Assembly: GCA_019136325.1 (NCBI GenBank)
Contig: JAGVUJ010000328.1
Span: 1-14,175, forward strand
DNA from: Deltaproteobacteria bacterium
GTDB taxonomy: Bacteria > Desulfobacterota > Syntrophia > Syntrophales > Smithellaceae
Length of the DNA stretch: 14,175 nucleotides
Direction of reading: 5' to 3'
The notes under the pieces are model-generated. The model was not told the DNA's origin and ran no database searches. It worked only from the letters and a program-made list of their open reading frames with translations. Position 1 is the first letter of the stretch. Each line of letters opens with the position of its first letter. Made by a program: the position numbers and the translations under genes. This document shows, piece by piece, positions 1 to 6,570 of the stretch.

Positions 1-420
1 GAGCGTCTTGTAACTGGAGCGGGTACCATCGGAATTCATGAACCAGAGAACAACCTGTCCGGTGGAATCTTTTCTCCAAAGAATGTCGGAGATGCCGTCT
101 TTGTTGAAGTCGTTCTTAACGACAATTTCCGGATCATACTCCCAGAAATCTTGTTTGTAAGTCATTGGCCCTCCATTTGGGTCATAAACCATACCCATTC
201 CAATGTATCCTTTATTACCAATAGAGAAACCAACAGGCATAATTCTGGCACCACCGCCAAAGTCTGCTCTCTGCGTCCAAGTATCGGTTCCCGGATCATA
301 TTCCCAGAAGTCGGTTTCATTGATGCCCAGTTCGTCAATACCGTCATCTCCAGTTCCTATATATCCTTTATTCCCTATGGAGAAACCGATGGCCAACCCT
401 CTTGCGGTTCCAGCAAAATC

Positions 421-471
421 GGCTTTCCGAGTCCATGTATCCGTTGTTGGATCATATTCCCAAAAATCTTT
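421..471. repeat. Direct repeat copy 1, encoding a kelch blade junction
   Basis: This 51-bp stretch matches 577-627 at 49 of 51 positions, with 43 consecutive identical bases from 429 to 471. The copies lie 156 bp (52 codons) apart and encode the DFWEYDPTTDTWT junction between blades on the minus strand. Near-identity at DNA level suggests recent blade duplication or gene conversion, and gives a substrate for slippage deletions such as the one seen in blade 3. Confidence 0.85.
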
Positions 472-576
472 CTTAAGTGTGTCTTCACTGTCTTCGGAAT
501 ATCCTGTGCCAATGTAACCTTTGTTTCCGATAGAAAAACCAACAGCATTATCTCTTGTTATGCCTCCCCCAAAATC

Positions 577-627
577 GGCTTTTTGAGTCCATGTATCCGT
601 TGTTGGATCATATTCCCAAAAATCTTT
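577..627. repeat. Direct repeat copy 2, encoding a kelch blade junction
   Basis: Partner of 421-471, differing only by a CC/TT change near the left end. Other blades (around 275-305 and 860-890) share the protein motif but have diverged more in DNA. Confidence 0.85.
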
Positions 628-1114
628 TAATATAGGACTTGGATTATAAGGGTCATTGTTAGTGCCCCAACCAGTTCCTATATATCCTTTACCTGCGATG
701 ACCACTCGTTTAAAGTAGGATTATACTCCAAAAAAAGTTTTGTTTTATCTGATCCCCCCATTGGACCTGTTCCTACATAACCTTTGTTGTTTATTGAGAA
801 ACTTACATGCGCTCCCGACATGTTTATTGGAAGGTCAGCCTTTTGCGTCCAAATGCCGGTCACTGGATCATATTCCCAGAAATCTTTAAAATATGTTCCA
901 TTAGAATGATCAATGCCACCACCTGCATATCCTTTGTCTGCCGTTGAAAAACCAAAAGCTACCAGTCTTTGCGCTCCCCCAAAATCAGCTTTTTGCGTCC
1001 AAGTATCAGCAAAACCAAGCTCAGCGCTGATTAAACAGTAAAAAACAACAAACAACACACAGAACATCTTTTTCATGCTTTACTTCCTCCTTTTTTTATT
1101 TTTTGGCGTTTTTT

Positions 1115-1477
1115 CTAGAAAAAAGTTTTATTTACAACGCCTAACCTTTTTAGGTCTTGAATCGTTATTTTAGGGGGGATTTCTTGTCTCCTGATTTTTT
1201 GAACAACCAAATCGGAAACTTTCTGTGCATTTTCCTCGTTGGAAAAACCCATGTTGCCTGGCAATGAAGGGATACTTGGTTGACGGATATAGGTTCGTTC
1301 ATTAACAATGATCTCATAGCCAAAAGAGTTATTTATGGAGGGTATGATTTTTGTTCTTATTCTCATGGGCGGATGAGTTTCTTTTCTCTTGTTTTGTCCG
1401 AATGCCGTTTGATTTGTAACGTGATTATTGTTTACCAAGGTTGTAAAAAACACACAAAAAACGAATATCAATATCAT
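1115..1477 (-). CDS. Small exported DUF4907-like protein
   Basis: The 120-residue product starts with a hydrophobic stretch (about residues 1-20), then a polar linker, then a compact domain from about residue 52: FGYEIIVNERTYIRQPSIPS, PGNMGF, a helix ending near residue 95 and IPPKITIQDLKRLGV. From memory this pattern (FGYxI, YIRQPxIPxxPGNxGF, IxxLKxLGV) matches DUF4907, small exported proteins of unknown function often next to kelch genes in Bacteroidota. It lies 38 bp upstream of the kelch gene on the same strand, so co-transcription is likely. The start is doubtful: ATG 1477 has no ribosome site. Another frame begins at ATG 1515/1512 with MMKKKYIFFIIF, a typical lysine-rich signal start, and runs out of frame across this one. 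Removing one base from the six-base A/T run at 1488-1493 would join the two, so the gene may be frameshifted at its 5' end. Confidence 0.6.
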   Translation of the reverse strand: MILIFVFCVFFTTLVNNNHVTNQTAFGQNKRKETHPPMRIRTKIIPSINNSFGYEIIVNERTYIRQPSIPSLPGNMGFSNEENAQKVSDLVVQKIRRQEIPPKITIQDLKRLGVVNKTFF

Positions 1478-1666
1478 TGAAAATGATAAAAAATATATAT
1501 TTTTTCTTCATCATGATCTTTTCCCAATGCGTTATTTGGAGAAATTCTTGCCGTTTGTCACGGAAAGATTCACTGAAAAAATATAATCTTCTTGATATGC
1601 CTGTAAAAATCAAGCATACAATTTAATTGTGAATTGTTTAATTCGATTGGTAATGAGTTGTTAATG

Positions 1667-1693
1667 ATTATATAATAAAAAAATGATTGTCAA
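1667..1693 (-). promoter_or_regulatory. Possible leftward promoter for the DUF4907-like/kelch pair
   Basis: On the minus strand a perfect TTGACA (1688-1693) is followed by a perfect TATAAT (1667-1672). The spacer is 15 bp, shorter than the usual 16-18, so strength is uncertain. The leader to the coding start would be about 150-180 nt. In such AT-rich DNA chance TATAAT matches are common; the TTGACA is the more telling element. Confidence 0.4.
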
Positions 1694-1726
1694 CGAAAAA
1701 TATCTATAATAAAAAATAACACTCTA

Positions 1727-1754
1727 TTGATGGTTATTATCCGTATCATATAAT
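1727..1754 (+). promoter_or_regulatory. Likely sigma-70 type promoter for the membrane protein gene
   Basis: TTGATG (1727-1732), a 16-bp spacer and a perfect TATAAT (1749-1754) give an expected transcript start near 1761, about 38 nt before the ATG at 1799. A second, weaker candidate (TTGGTA at 1647-1652, 18-bp spacer, TATAAT at 1671-1676) lies upstream. Confidence 0.55.
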
Positions 1755-1798
1755 GCAAAGCTGAAATAAGGATTAGTTTTTACAGAGTATATTGCTTT

Positions 1799-3550
1799 AT
1801 GAAAAAACGTCAGATGATCATTCTCTTGATTATGCCATCATTACTTGCTCTTACCGCTATTTTGTTGCATTATGCACATGGCCCCTACTGGATAGGTTAC
1901 AATTTTGACCCCGATTATCTCTATCTTATTAATTCGCTTGCATTGTCTGAATTCAAACAAACATTAACCACTGGCAATCCCGGAACTACTCTTCAAATGT
2001 TGGGTGCGATGATTATGCACATAGTACATTTTCTTGATTATTCCTCGTTAGGCAATCTGGAAAATTCCGTTTTGAGTAAACCGGAGAATTATTTGTTGAT
2101 AATAAATATTGTCCTCATCTCCTTCATCACAATGATGCTATTTATCATCGGTTATGTCGCCTTTTCTTTAACAAACAATATCCTGTTCAGCCTAATACTC
2201 CAATTATCGCCGTTTCTTTCCAACGGGATGTTGACCCAGGGTTATTTGCATGTTTCTCCCGAATCATTGCTGCTTTTCTCAAGTCTTTTGTTTATAACAA
2301 TTCTGATTAAAATCATGCATTGTAAAAATGGTTGCCAATCGCCTGCCCTGAATCTCTATTATATCGCTTTACCGATTGTCTGTGGCTTTGGTATGGCAAC
2401 AAAGCTGACGTTTGCTCCGTTTATTTTGATCCCACTTTTCGTGTTGCCCGATCTAAAGAATAAAATTCTCTTTTTAATTTTAACATTATTAAGTTTTGTT
2501 TTTTGGACTTATCCGATAATTCCACAATATGGAAATTTGCTGAACTGGTATTATAAAATTATAACCCATAAAGGATATTATGGATTGGGTAGTTCAGGAT
2601 GGGCGGATATCGATACTTATTTTCGAAATTTGTTCTATTTATTATCAGCAGACCCTTTATGCTTTTTAATTATTCTTTTTTCAGCAGGGTTTATTGCAAA
2701 AACAATCTGGTTTTCAGCAAGGAGAAAAAGAGCTTGGCAGGATGTTTCCTTCAGGATTTTATTGGCGGTAGTTGTTGCTCAATTATTTGGTATTTTAATA
2801 TGCGCCAAACATCCATCAGACAGGTATTTGATACCTGTATTCAGCCTTTCAGGATTTACGTTATTCTTGATTTTGTTATTTTCACGACGAATGAATTATT
2901 CAAATTTATTTAATGCCGGAAAATGGATTCTTTGTCTTCTTCCGATTTTGATTTTAGTAGGTGGTTGGAGGATGTACGATCTTAAAAATATCTTCAATCA
3001 AAAGAATCAAGTTAAAAAGGAATCACTAATTGTCAATAGTATATTAGAGAAAGATTTTAAAAATTGTGTCAAGATATCATATAATATTCCTTCTTTCGGT
3101 GCTTCTTCCTCACCCGCTGCTGCATTGGGATATGCTAATTCCTTTATCGCCCGTGGCATATATTCAGATTTACTTCAAAAGATTTATGGTGATGCCTATT
3201 TCTATAACATATTGAATGGTAAGCTGTATTCATGGACAAAAGAATTATCTGTTCAGGAAATCATGGAAAGAGGATATAGAAAAGGCATTATATTCTATGG
3301 ACCACCCATTCATTATTTCGGCAACAAATTAATCTGTCTTGATAGGGTTTCTTCGCAAGGTATCAGAGAACTTTCAATTGAGAATATGGTGTTTAATGCG
3401 GATAATAAAATGTCACTTCAATGTTCTCCTTTAAATGGATTTATTGATAAGACGGTGTGCGGTTCATACAAAATATTCTATCTGAATGATGCTATTGGTG
3501 GCGAATATCAGACCATTTACGTTGTTTCGGAAATTAAAGAAAGTATTTAA
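1799..3550 (+). CDS. Polytopic membrane protein, putative GT-C type glycosyltransferase
   Basis: The 583-residue product has an N-terminal membrane helix (about residues 6-25), then a loop with FDPDY (residues 36-40) and GNPGTT (59-64), then many hydrophobic helices up to about residue 395. A soluble tail of about 180 residues follows. An acidic pair in the first extracytoplasmic loop followed by multiple membrane helices is the plan of GT-C enzymes, which use polyprenyl-phosphate sugars. The DPxY and PGTT pattern also recalls unnamed bacterial membrane proteins with DPEY and HPGTP at the same place. I cannot assign a substrate. ATG 1799 begins MKKRQM, but there is no good ribosome site nearby (AAGGA lies about 25 nt upstream). 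Codon use is strongly AT-rich compared with genes to the right, consistent with transfer. It stands alone; no glycan-synthesis genes adjoin it. The alternative is a non-enzymatic membrane protein. Confidence 0.55.
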   Translation: MKKRQMIILLIMPSLLALTAILLHYAHGPYWIGYNFDPDYLYLINSLALSEFKQTLTTGNPGTTLQMLGAMIMHIVHFLDYSSLGNLENSVLSKPENYLLIINIVLISFITMMLFIIGYVAFSLTNNILFSLILQLSPFLSNGMLTQGYLHVSPESLLLFSSLLFITILIKIMHCKNGCQSPALNLYYIALPIVCGFGMATKLTFAPFILIPLFVLPDLKNKILFLILTLLSFVFWTYPIIPQYGNLLNWYYKIITHKGYYGLGSSGWADIDTYFRNLFYLLSADPLCFLIILFSAGFIAKTIWFSARRKRAWQDVSFRILLAVVVAQLFGILICAKHPSDRYLIPVFSLSGFTLFLILLFSRRMNYSNLFNAGKWILCLLPILILVGGWRMYDLKNIFNQKNQVKKESLIVNSILEKDFKNCVKISYNIPSFGASSSPAAALGYANSFIARGIYSDLLQKIYGDAYFYNILNGKLYSWTKELSVQEIMERGYRKGIIFYGPPIHYFGNKLICLDRVSSQGIRELSIENMVFNADNKMSLQCSPLNGFIDKTVCGSYKIFYLNDAIGGEYQTIYVVSEIKESI

Positions 3551-3630
3551 ATGGCATTTTAATATTTTATTAGACTTAAACGATATAAAGACTGAATATT
3601 GATGATACCGTAAGGGTAATATAATAGATT

Positions 3631-3663
3631 GTAAAAACCATGTCTGAAGAAATTGTTCGGACA
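3631..3663 (-). terminator. Probable intrinsic terminator of the kinase gene (leftward)
   Basis: Just past the kinase stop codon the minus strand can fold an 8-bp stem (TGTCCGAA at 3656-3663 with TTCAGACA at 3641-3648, one G-U pair, 7-nt loop). TGG and then TTTTT (3633-3637) follow. The stem is only moderately GC-rich. The plus-strand reading has no T-run after the stem, so this would act on leftward transcripts only. Confidence 0.5.
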
Positions 3664-3666
3664 ATA

Positions 3667-4602
3667 TCAGCGGAAGAGTTCTATCAAACCGTTTAATCGA
3701 TCGTTAAATTCTTCGGATGTGTAGCTGTATTCCTGCGTGCCGTAGGTTTCCACGGCGTAGGATGCCGAAACGCTGCCCATTTTTGCGCTCTCCACAATAT
3801 CCTTCCCCTGAACCAGGCCGCTCAACAGACCGCCCCGGTAGGCGTCTCCGGCGCCTGTCGGATCGACCACTTTTTTTAATTTAACCGGAGGGATGGCTAC
3901 TTCGCTGGCCAGCGTGGAGACCTGCGACCCCAGTTCCCCCAGGGTGGTGATGATGGTTCCGGCCATTTTCAGCAGAACATTTTTATTCAAACCGGTCTTG
4001 CTCATGATGAGACTGAGTTCATAATCGTTGACAATCAGGATTCGGCATCCTTCTATGGCCTGAATCAGATCGTTTTTATCCCACAACGGCAGGGACTGTC
4101 CGGGGTCCAGAATGTAATCGATGCCTTTTGCCTTGCAGGCACGCGGATACTCCACCATGTCGTCGAAATTGCCGGGCGAGACGATGACGATGGTTTCCCC
4201 GGCGGCGAATTTATTAAAATCGATTGTACACCGGTATTTCATCGCGCCGGGATTAAAGCCGGTAATCTGATTATCGGACTGGTCGGTGGTAATGTAGGCT
4301 CCGGCGGTAAACTCGTCGGCAATGATTTTAATGTTTTCAGTGGAGATGCCGTTTTGGGTCAGCCACTTGAAATATCGCTGGTAATCGTGACCGATGGTGG
4401 CGCAGATGATGGGATTTTCTCCCAGCATCCTCAATGCATAAGCGATGTTGCCCGCCGTGCCGCCGAATTTTTCCTTCATGCCATTCACCTGGAAGCAGAC
4501 ATTGAGCATGTGGATTTTATCGGGCAGGATATGATCGGAAAAATATCCGGGAAAATCCATGATTCTATCATACGCCATTGAACCGGAAACAACGATATTC
4601 AT
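3667..4602 (-). CDS. PfkB-family sugar/nucleoside kinase, adenosine kinase-like
   Basis: The 311-residue length is normal for the ribokinase fold. The first PfkB signature is GGTAGNIAYALRMLG (residues 47-61). The substrate lid region carries FTAGAYITTDQSDNQITGF (98-116). NDYE (192-195) fits the NxxE metal/phosphate motif, TTLGELGS (219-226) matches the ATP loop, and DPTGAGDAYRGG (247-258) gives the catalytic Asp253 and anion hole. The start GSMAYDRIMDFPG plus the FTAxAxITTDxxDNQI pattern is typical of bacterial adenosine-kinase-type members rather than ribokinase or fructokinase. It likely phosphorylates adenosine to AMP in the cytoplasm, which fits the upstream MTA/SAH deaminase 81 bp away. 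The ribosome site GAAGGAC (4614-4620) lies 11 nt from the ATG. A separate promoter sits in the gap. Substrate choice is inferred; inosine/guanosine or a sugar remain possible. Confidence 0.88.
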   Translation of the reverse strand: MNIVVSGSMAYDRIMDFPGYFSDHILPDKIHMLNVCFQVNGMKEKFGGTAGNIAYALRMLGENPIICATIGHDYQRYFKWLTQNGISTENIKIIADEFTAGAYITTDQSDNQITGFNPGAMKYRCTIDFNKFAAGETIVIVSPGNFDDMVEYPRACKAKGIDYILDPGQSLPLWDKNDLIQAIEGCRILIVNDYELSLIMSKTGLNKNVLLKMAGTIITTLGELGSQVSTLASEVAIPPVKLKKVVDPTGAGDAYRGGLLSGLVQGKDIVESAKMGSVSASYAVETYGTQEYSYTSEEFNDRLNGLIELFR

Positions 4603-4635
4603 AATTTAAATCAGTCCTTCAGATTATTTTGAAAA

Positions 4636-4664
4636 CATATAGGAAATATTGATTTTTGTGTCAA
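4636..4664 (-). promoter_or_regulatory. Internal promoter for the PfkB kinase gene
   Basis: On the minus strand, TTGACA (4659-4664), a 17-bp spacer and TATATG (4636-4641) lie immediately after the deaminase stop. The expected transcript start is near 4629, about 27 nt before the kinase ATG. The kinase can therefore be made independently of the upstream genes. Confidence 0.6.
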
Positions 4665-4683
4665 TGACATTATTGGAAAATAG

Positions 4684-6021
4684 TCAACATGACGGCCTGC
4701 CGAGGATACCCTCGGCCACCGTCCGTACGTTTTTCATGGCGGTCTGAACGTCGATCGTGAGCAAACACCGGTCCTTCATGATCACTTTGCCGTTGATAAT
4801 GCTGGTTTTGACATCCGCGCCCCGTGCGGCATAGACAAGCTGAGAGTAATAATGATAAACGGGCGTCAGGTGCGGCTGGTTCATATCCACTAAAATGATG
4901 TCCGCTTGCTTTCCGGTTTCGATGGAACCGATTCGTTTGTCCAGTCCGAGAACGTTTGCCCCGCCGATAGTGGCCATCCGGCAAACGGTTTCGGCGTTCA
5001 TGACGGTCGGGTCGAGGGACTTCACCTTGTGAACTTTTGCCGCCGTATCCATTTCGTGGAACATATCCAGATCGTTGTTGCTTGCGCAGCCGTCCGTTCC
5101 TATGCCGACATTGATCCCGCTTTTCAGCATGTCGGGAACCGGCGCTATCCCGGCCGCGAGTTTCATGGAACTTTCCGGATTATGCGACACCTTCACACCA
5201 TGATCGGCAAAAATCCGGATGTCTTCGGTTGTCAGCCAGTTGCAGTGAACCGCAATCGTTTGCTCATCCAGAATGCCCAGTTCCCGGAGATGCTGCACCG
5301 GTCTTCGGCCGTAGCGTTTCAGGATGGTGTCTGCTTCGTCTTTGTTTTCAAGCAAATGAATCAAGTATAAAATACCGGCCTCGCGGGCGGCTGTTTTTAC
5401 TGTAGAGAGTGTTTCGGGAGAACAGGTGTAGGGGGAGTGGCAGAAAAAAGCCGGGATAACGAGCGGCGCATGAAGAGCCCATTTCTTTACAAATCGGTCG
5501 GCGGCCGACATCATTTTTTTTGCGGCAGCTCGATCCGGCATGACAAAATCGGCAAATCCCTGAGCGACAACGGCGCGCATACCGCTTTGGTTTGCCGCCT
5601 GAGCGATGCTGTCTTCAAAGAAATATCCGTCGCAGAAGGTTGTTGTGCCGGAAAGAATCATCTCGGCCATGGCCAGCATTGCGCCGTCATGGACCATTTT
5701 TTTGCTGACGAAACGCCGTTCCGCCGGCCAGATGTGCCCGGTCAGCCATTCCATGAGCGGCAGGTCGTCGGCCATGCCCCGGAAACAAATCATCGGCAGA
5801 TGCGTATGCGTGTTCACTAATCCGGGCATCACGATGCAACCGTCAGCGTTGATGGTTTCCCGCGCCCGGACGGCGGTTGCCCCGTTCTTGCTTCGGGGAC
5901 CGATTTCGGTGATTGTGCCGTCTTGAATGCCGACAAAACAATCTTCAATGATGTCCATCCCGGCGGACATGGTTAAAAGCGTTCCGCCGGAAATGATGAT
6001 GTCAAATTTATTTTCCGGCAT
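4684..6021 (-). CDS. mtaD: 5-methylthioadenosine/S-adenosylhomocysteine deaminase (amidohydrolase family)
   Basis: This 445-residue cytosolic metal hydrolase would deaminate SAH to S-inosylhomocysteine, and also MTA or adenosine. Visible landmarks in order: GLVNTHTHLPM with the metal pair His72/His74; HLLENKDE with His222 and Glu225 (metal ligand and catalytic acid); AVHCNWL with His259; VSHNPESSMKLAAG (279-291), the substrate loop typical of MTA/SAH deaminases; and GTDGCASNNDLDM with metal ligand Asp310. These match the ligand set known for the Thermotoga enzyme. The start at 6021 has a ribosome site (AGCAGGAC) and overlaps the 3' end of the upstream exported-protein gene by 14 bp, implying coupled translation. 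The next gene is a PfkB adenosine kinase-like protein, giving two routes for the adenosine part of spent SAM. Other amidohydrolases (guanine or chlorohydrolase types) are less likely given the SSMKLA loop. Confidence 0.92.
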   Translation of the reverse strand: MPENKFDIIISGGTLLTMSAGMDIIEDCFVGIQDGTITEIGPRSKNGATAVRARETINADGCIVMPGLVNTHTHLPMICFRGMADDLPLMEWLTGHIWPAERRFVSKKMVHDGAMLAMAEMILSGTTTFCDGYFFEDSIAQAANQSGMRAVVAQGFADFVMPDRAAAKKMMSAADRFVKKWALHAPLVIPAFFCHSPYTCSPETLSTVKTAAREAGILYLIHLLENKDEADTILKRYGRRPVQHLRELGILDEQTIAVHCNWLTTEDIRIFADHGVKVSHNPESSMKLAAGIAPVPDMLKSGINVGIGTDGCASNNDLDMFHEMDTAAKVHKVKSLDPTVMNAETVCRMATIGGANVLGLDKRIGSIETGKQADIILVDMNQPHLTPVYHYYSQLVYAARGADVKTSIINGKVIMKDRCLLTIDVQTAMKNVRTVAEGILGRPSC

Positions 6022-6400
6022 GTCCTGCTGCGGGCACCGTCAACGTTGCGCTTTTGCTTCCTGATAAATTACACGTCACGGTTGCTTCCAGCTTATCGCC
6101 CGGAGCGGCAGCCACTTTGTAAACGTAGCTGAACGGCACCTCTTTGGGTTGCGATGAGTAGGCGTTTTGACTGACGGAAACCGCATTCTTTTTGACGTCG
6201 ACATTTTTAATGTGATGAAAGCCGGGGAACGCGGATTTATGCGTGATCGTTACCGTCAGGGTTTGCGCACCGGAATCGTATTCGATTTTTACATCCTTGG
6301 GCGCGTCGGCGTAAGAGATTTGCGGGGAAAAACAAAGCATGGTCAAGATAAGGAATAACGCTCCCAAAATTGGTTTTGAGATTAAGCTTGTTCTTTGCAT
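6008..6400 (-). CDS. Exported protein resembling a degenerate superoxide reductase (desulfoferrodoxin-like) domain
   Basis: The 130-residue product has a Sec signal (core about residues 9-24, likely cut after SYA at 31), leaving a periplasmic beta-rich domain of about 99 residues. The order THKSAFPGFHHIKNVDVKKN (53-72), then YVYKV, GDKLEATVTCNLSG (101-114), resembles the superoxide reductase fold, where the centre is HPxxxxHHIxxI and CNxHG. Here His54, His62/63 and Cys110 could correspond to metal ligands, but the His of CNxHG is Ser113 and no N-terminal ligand His is visible. A normal Fe(Cys)(His)4 site is therefore unlikely. Family assignment is by eye and moderate; function is unknown. The start at 6400 has a strong AGGAGGG site 5 nt away. 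It overlaps the deaminase gene downstream and is divergent from cydA. Other possibilities are an SoxZ-like or other immunoglobulin-like periplasmic protein. Confidence 0.65.
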   Translation of the reverse strand: MQRTSLISKPILGALFLILTMLCFSPQISYADAPKDVKIEYDSGAQTLTVTITHKSAFPGFHHIKNVDVKKNAVSVSQNAYSSQPKEVPFSYVYKVAAAPGDKLEATVTCNLSGSKSATLTVPAAGHAGK

Positions 6401-6570
6401 GGCAGCCCTCCTGAATATTAAATGATGTGATCATAGATCGTTGAATAATAATATATTCACTGTTGAATTAACAGCGAAAAATAAATTGTTGAAAAGTTAC
6501 CGGCAATTGGTTAATGTTAACGCAATTTTCACAGCCTTCATTAAAATTAACTTTTTAAAATGAGGTGACT
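6401..6570. promoter_or_regulatory. Divergent regulatory gap between the SOR-like gene and cydA
   Basis: 170 bp serve both directions. Two perfect dyads are visible: CTGTT-GAATT-AACAG (6460-6474) and GTTAA-TG-TTAAC (6510-6521). The second resembles half-sites of redox regulators of the Rex kind, but its spacing does not match the usual Rex site. No canonical FNR box (TTGAT-N4-ATCAA) was found. Promoter hexamers are weak in both directions, which would fit activator-dependent control. Confidence 0.45.

Larger units (their letters stand above)
1..1076 (-). pseudogene. Exported kelch beta-propeller protein with C-terminal FG-GAP/VCBS-like repeat, frameshifted and running off the left edge
   Basis: The start at 1076 has a strong ribosome site (GGAGGAAG) and a Sec signal (lysines, hydrophobic core, likely cut after GFA near residue 23). 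About six kelch-like blades follow, each carrying DFWEYDP, TWTQKADF and GFSIGNKGYIGTG, roughly 50 residues apart. The first frame stops at 678-680. In another frame, from about 705 to position 1, the blades continue (AGKGYIGTG, then DFWEYDP three more times) and end in an FG-GAP/VCBS-like stretch (NDFNKDGISDILWR, then GQVVLWFMNSDGT). At the break, blade 3 goes from NPTLNEW straight to VIAGKGY. About 17 residues (the KADF to GF half of the blade) are therefore missing, together with a frame change, so an out-of-frame deletion fits better than a single-base error. The second frame has a stop at 721-723 and no credible start of its own. Likely role when intact: cell-surface or secreted binding protein. 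The substrate is unknown. Confidence 0.8.
1478..1798. other. AT-rich divergent intergenic region, 321 bp
   Basis: This stretch separates the leftward DUF4907-like/kelch pair from the rightward membrane protein. It is very AT-rich with many A/T runs. It contains promoter-like sequences for both directions (listed separately) and the possible out-of-frame 5' end of the DUF4907-like gene (about 1478-1515). I see no RNA gene, no terminator with a clear GC stem, and no long inverted repeat. Confidence 0.7.

Noticed and set aside
151..630. 159-codon open frame on the plus strand with repeated peptide segments.
   Set aside because: The repeats are the antisense image of the kelch blades; no ribosome site or family match.
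1..3660. Insertion sequence or prophage bringing the AT-rich segment.
   Set aside because: No transposase, integrase, terminal inverted repeats or tRNA attachment site was seen.
4906..5820. Long open frames on the plus strand opposite the deaminase gene.
   Set aside because: They are antisense shadows of a well-conserved gene with no recognisable protein motifs.
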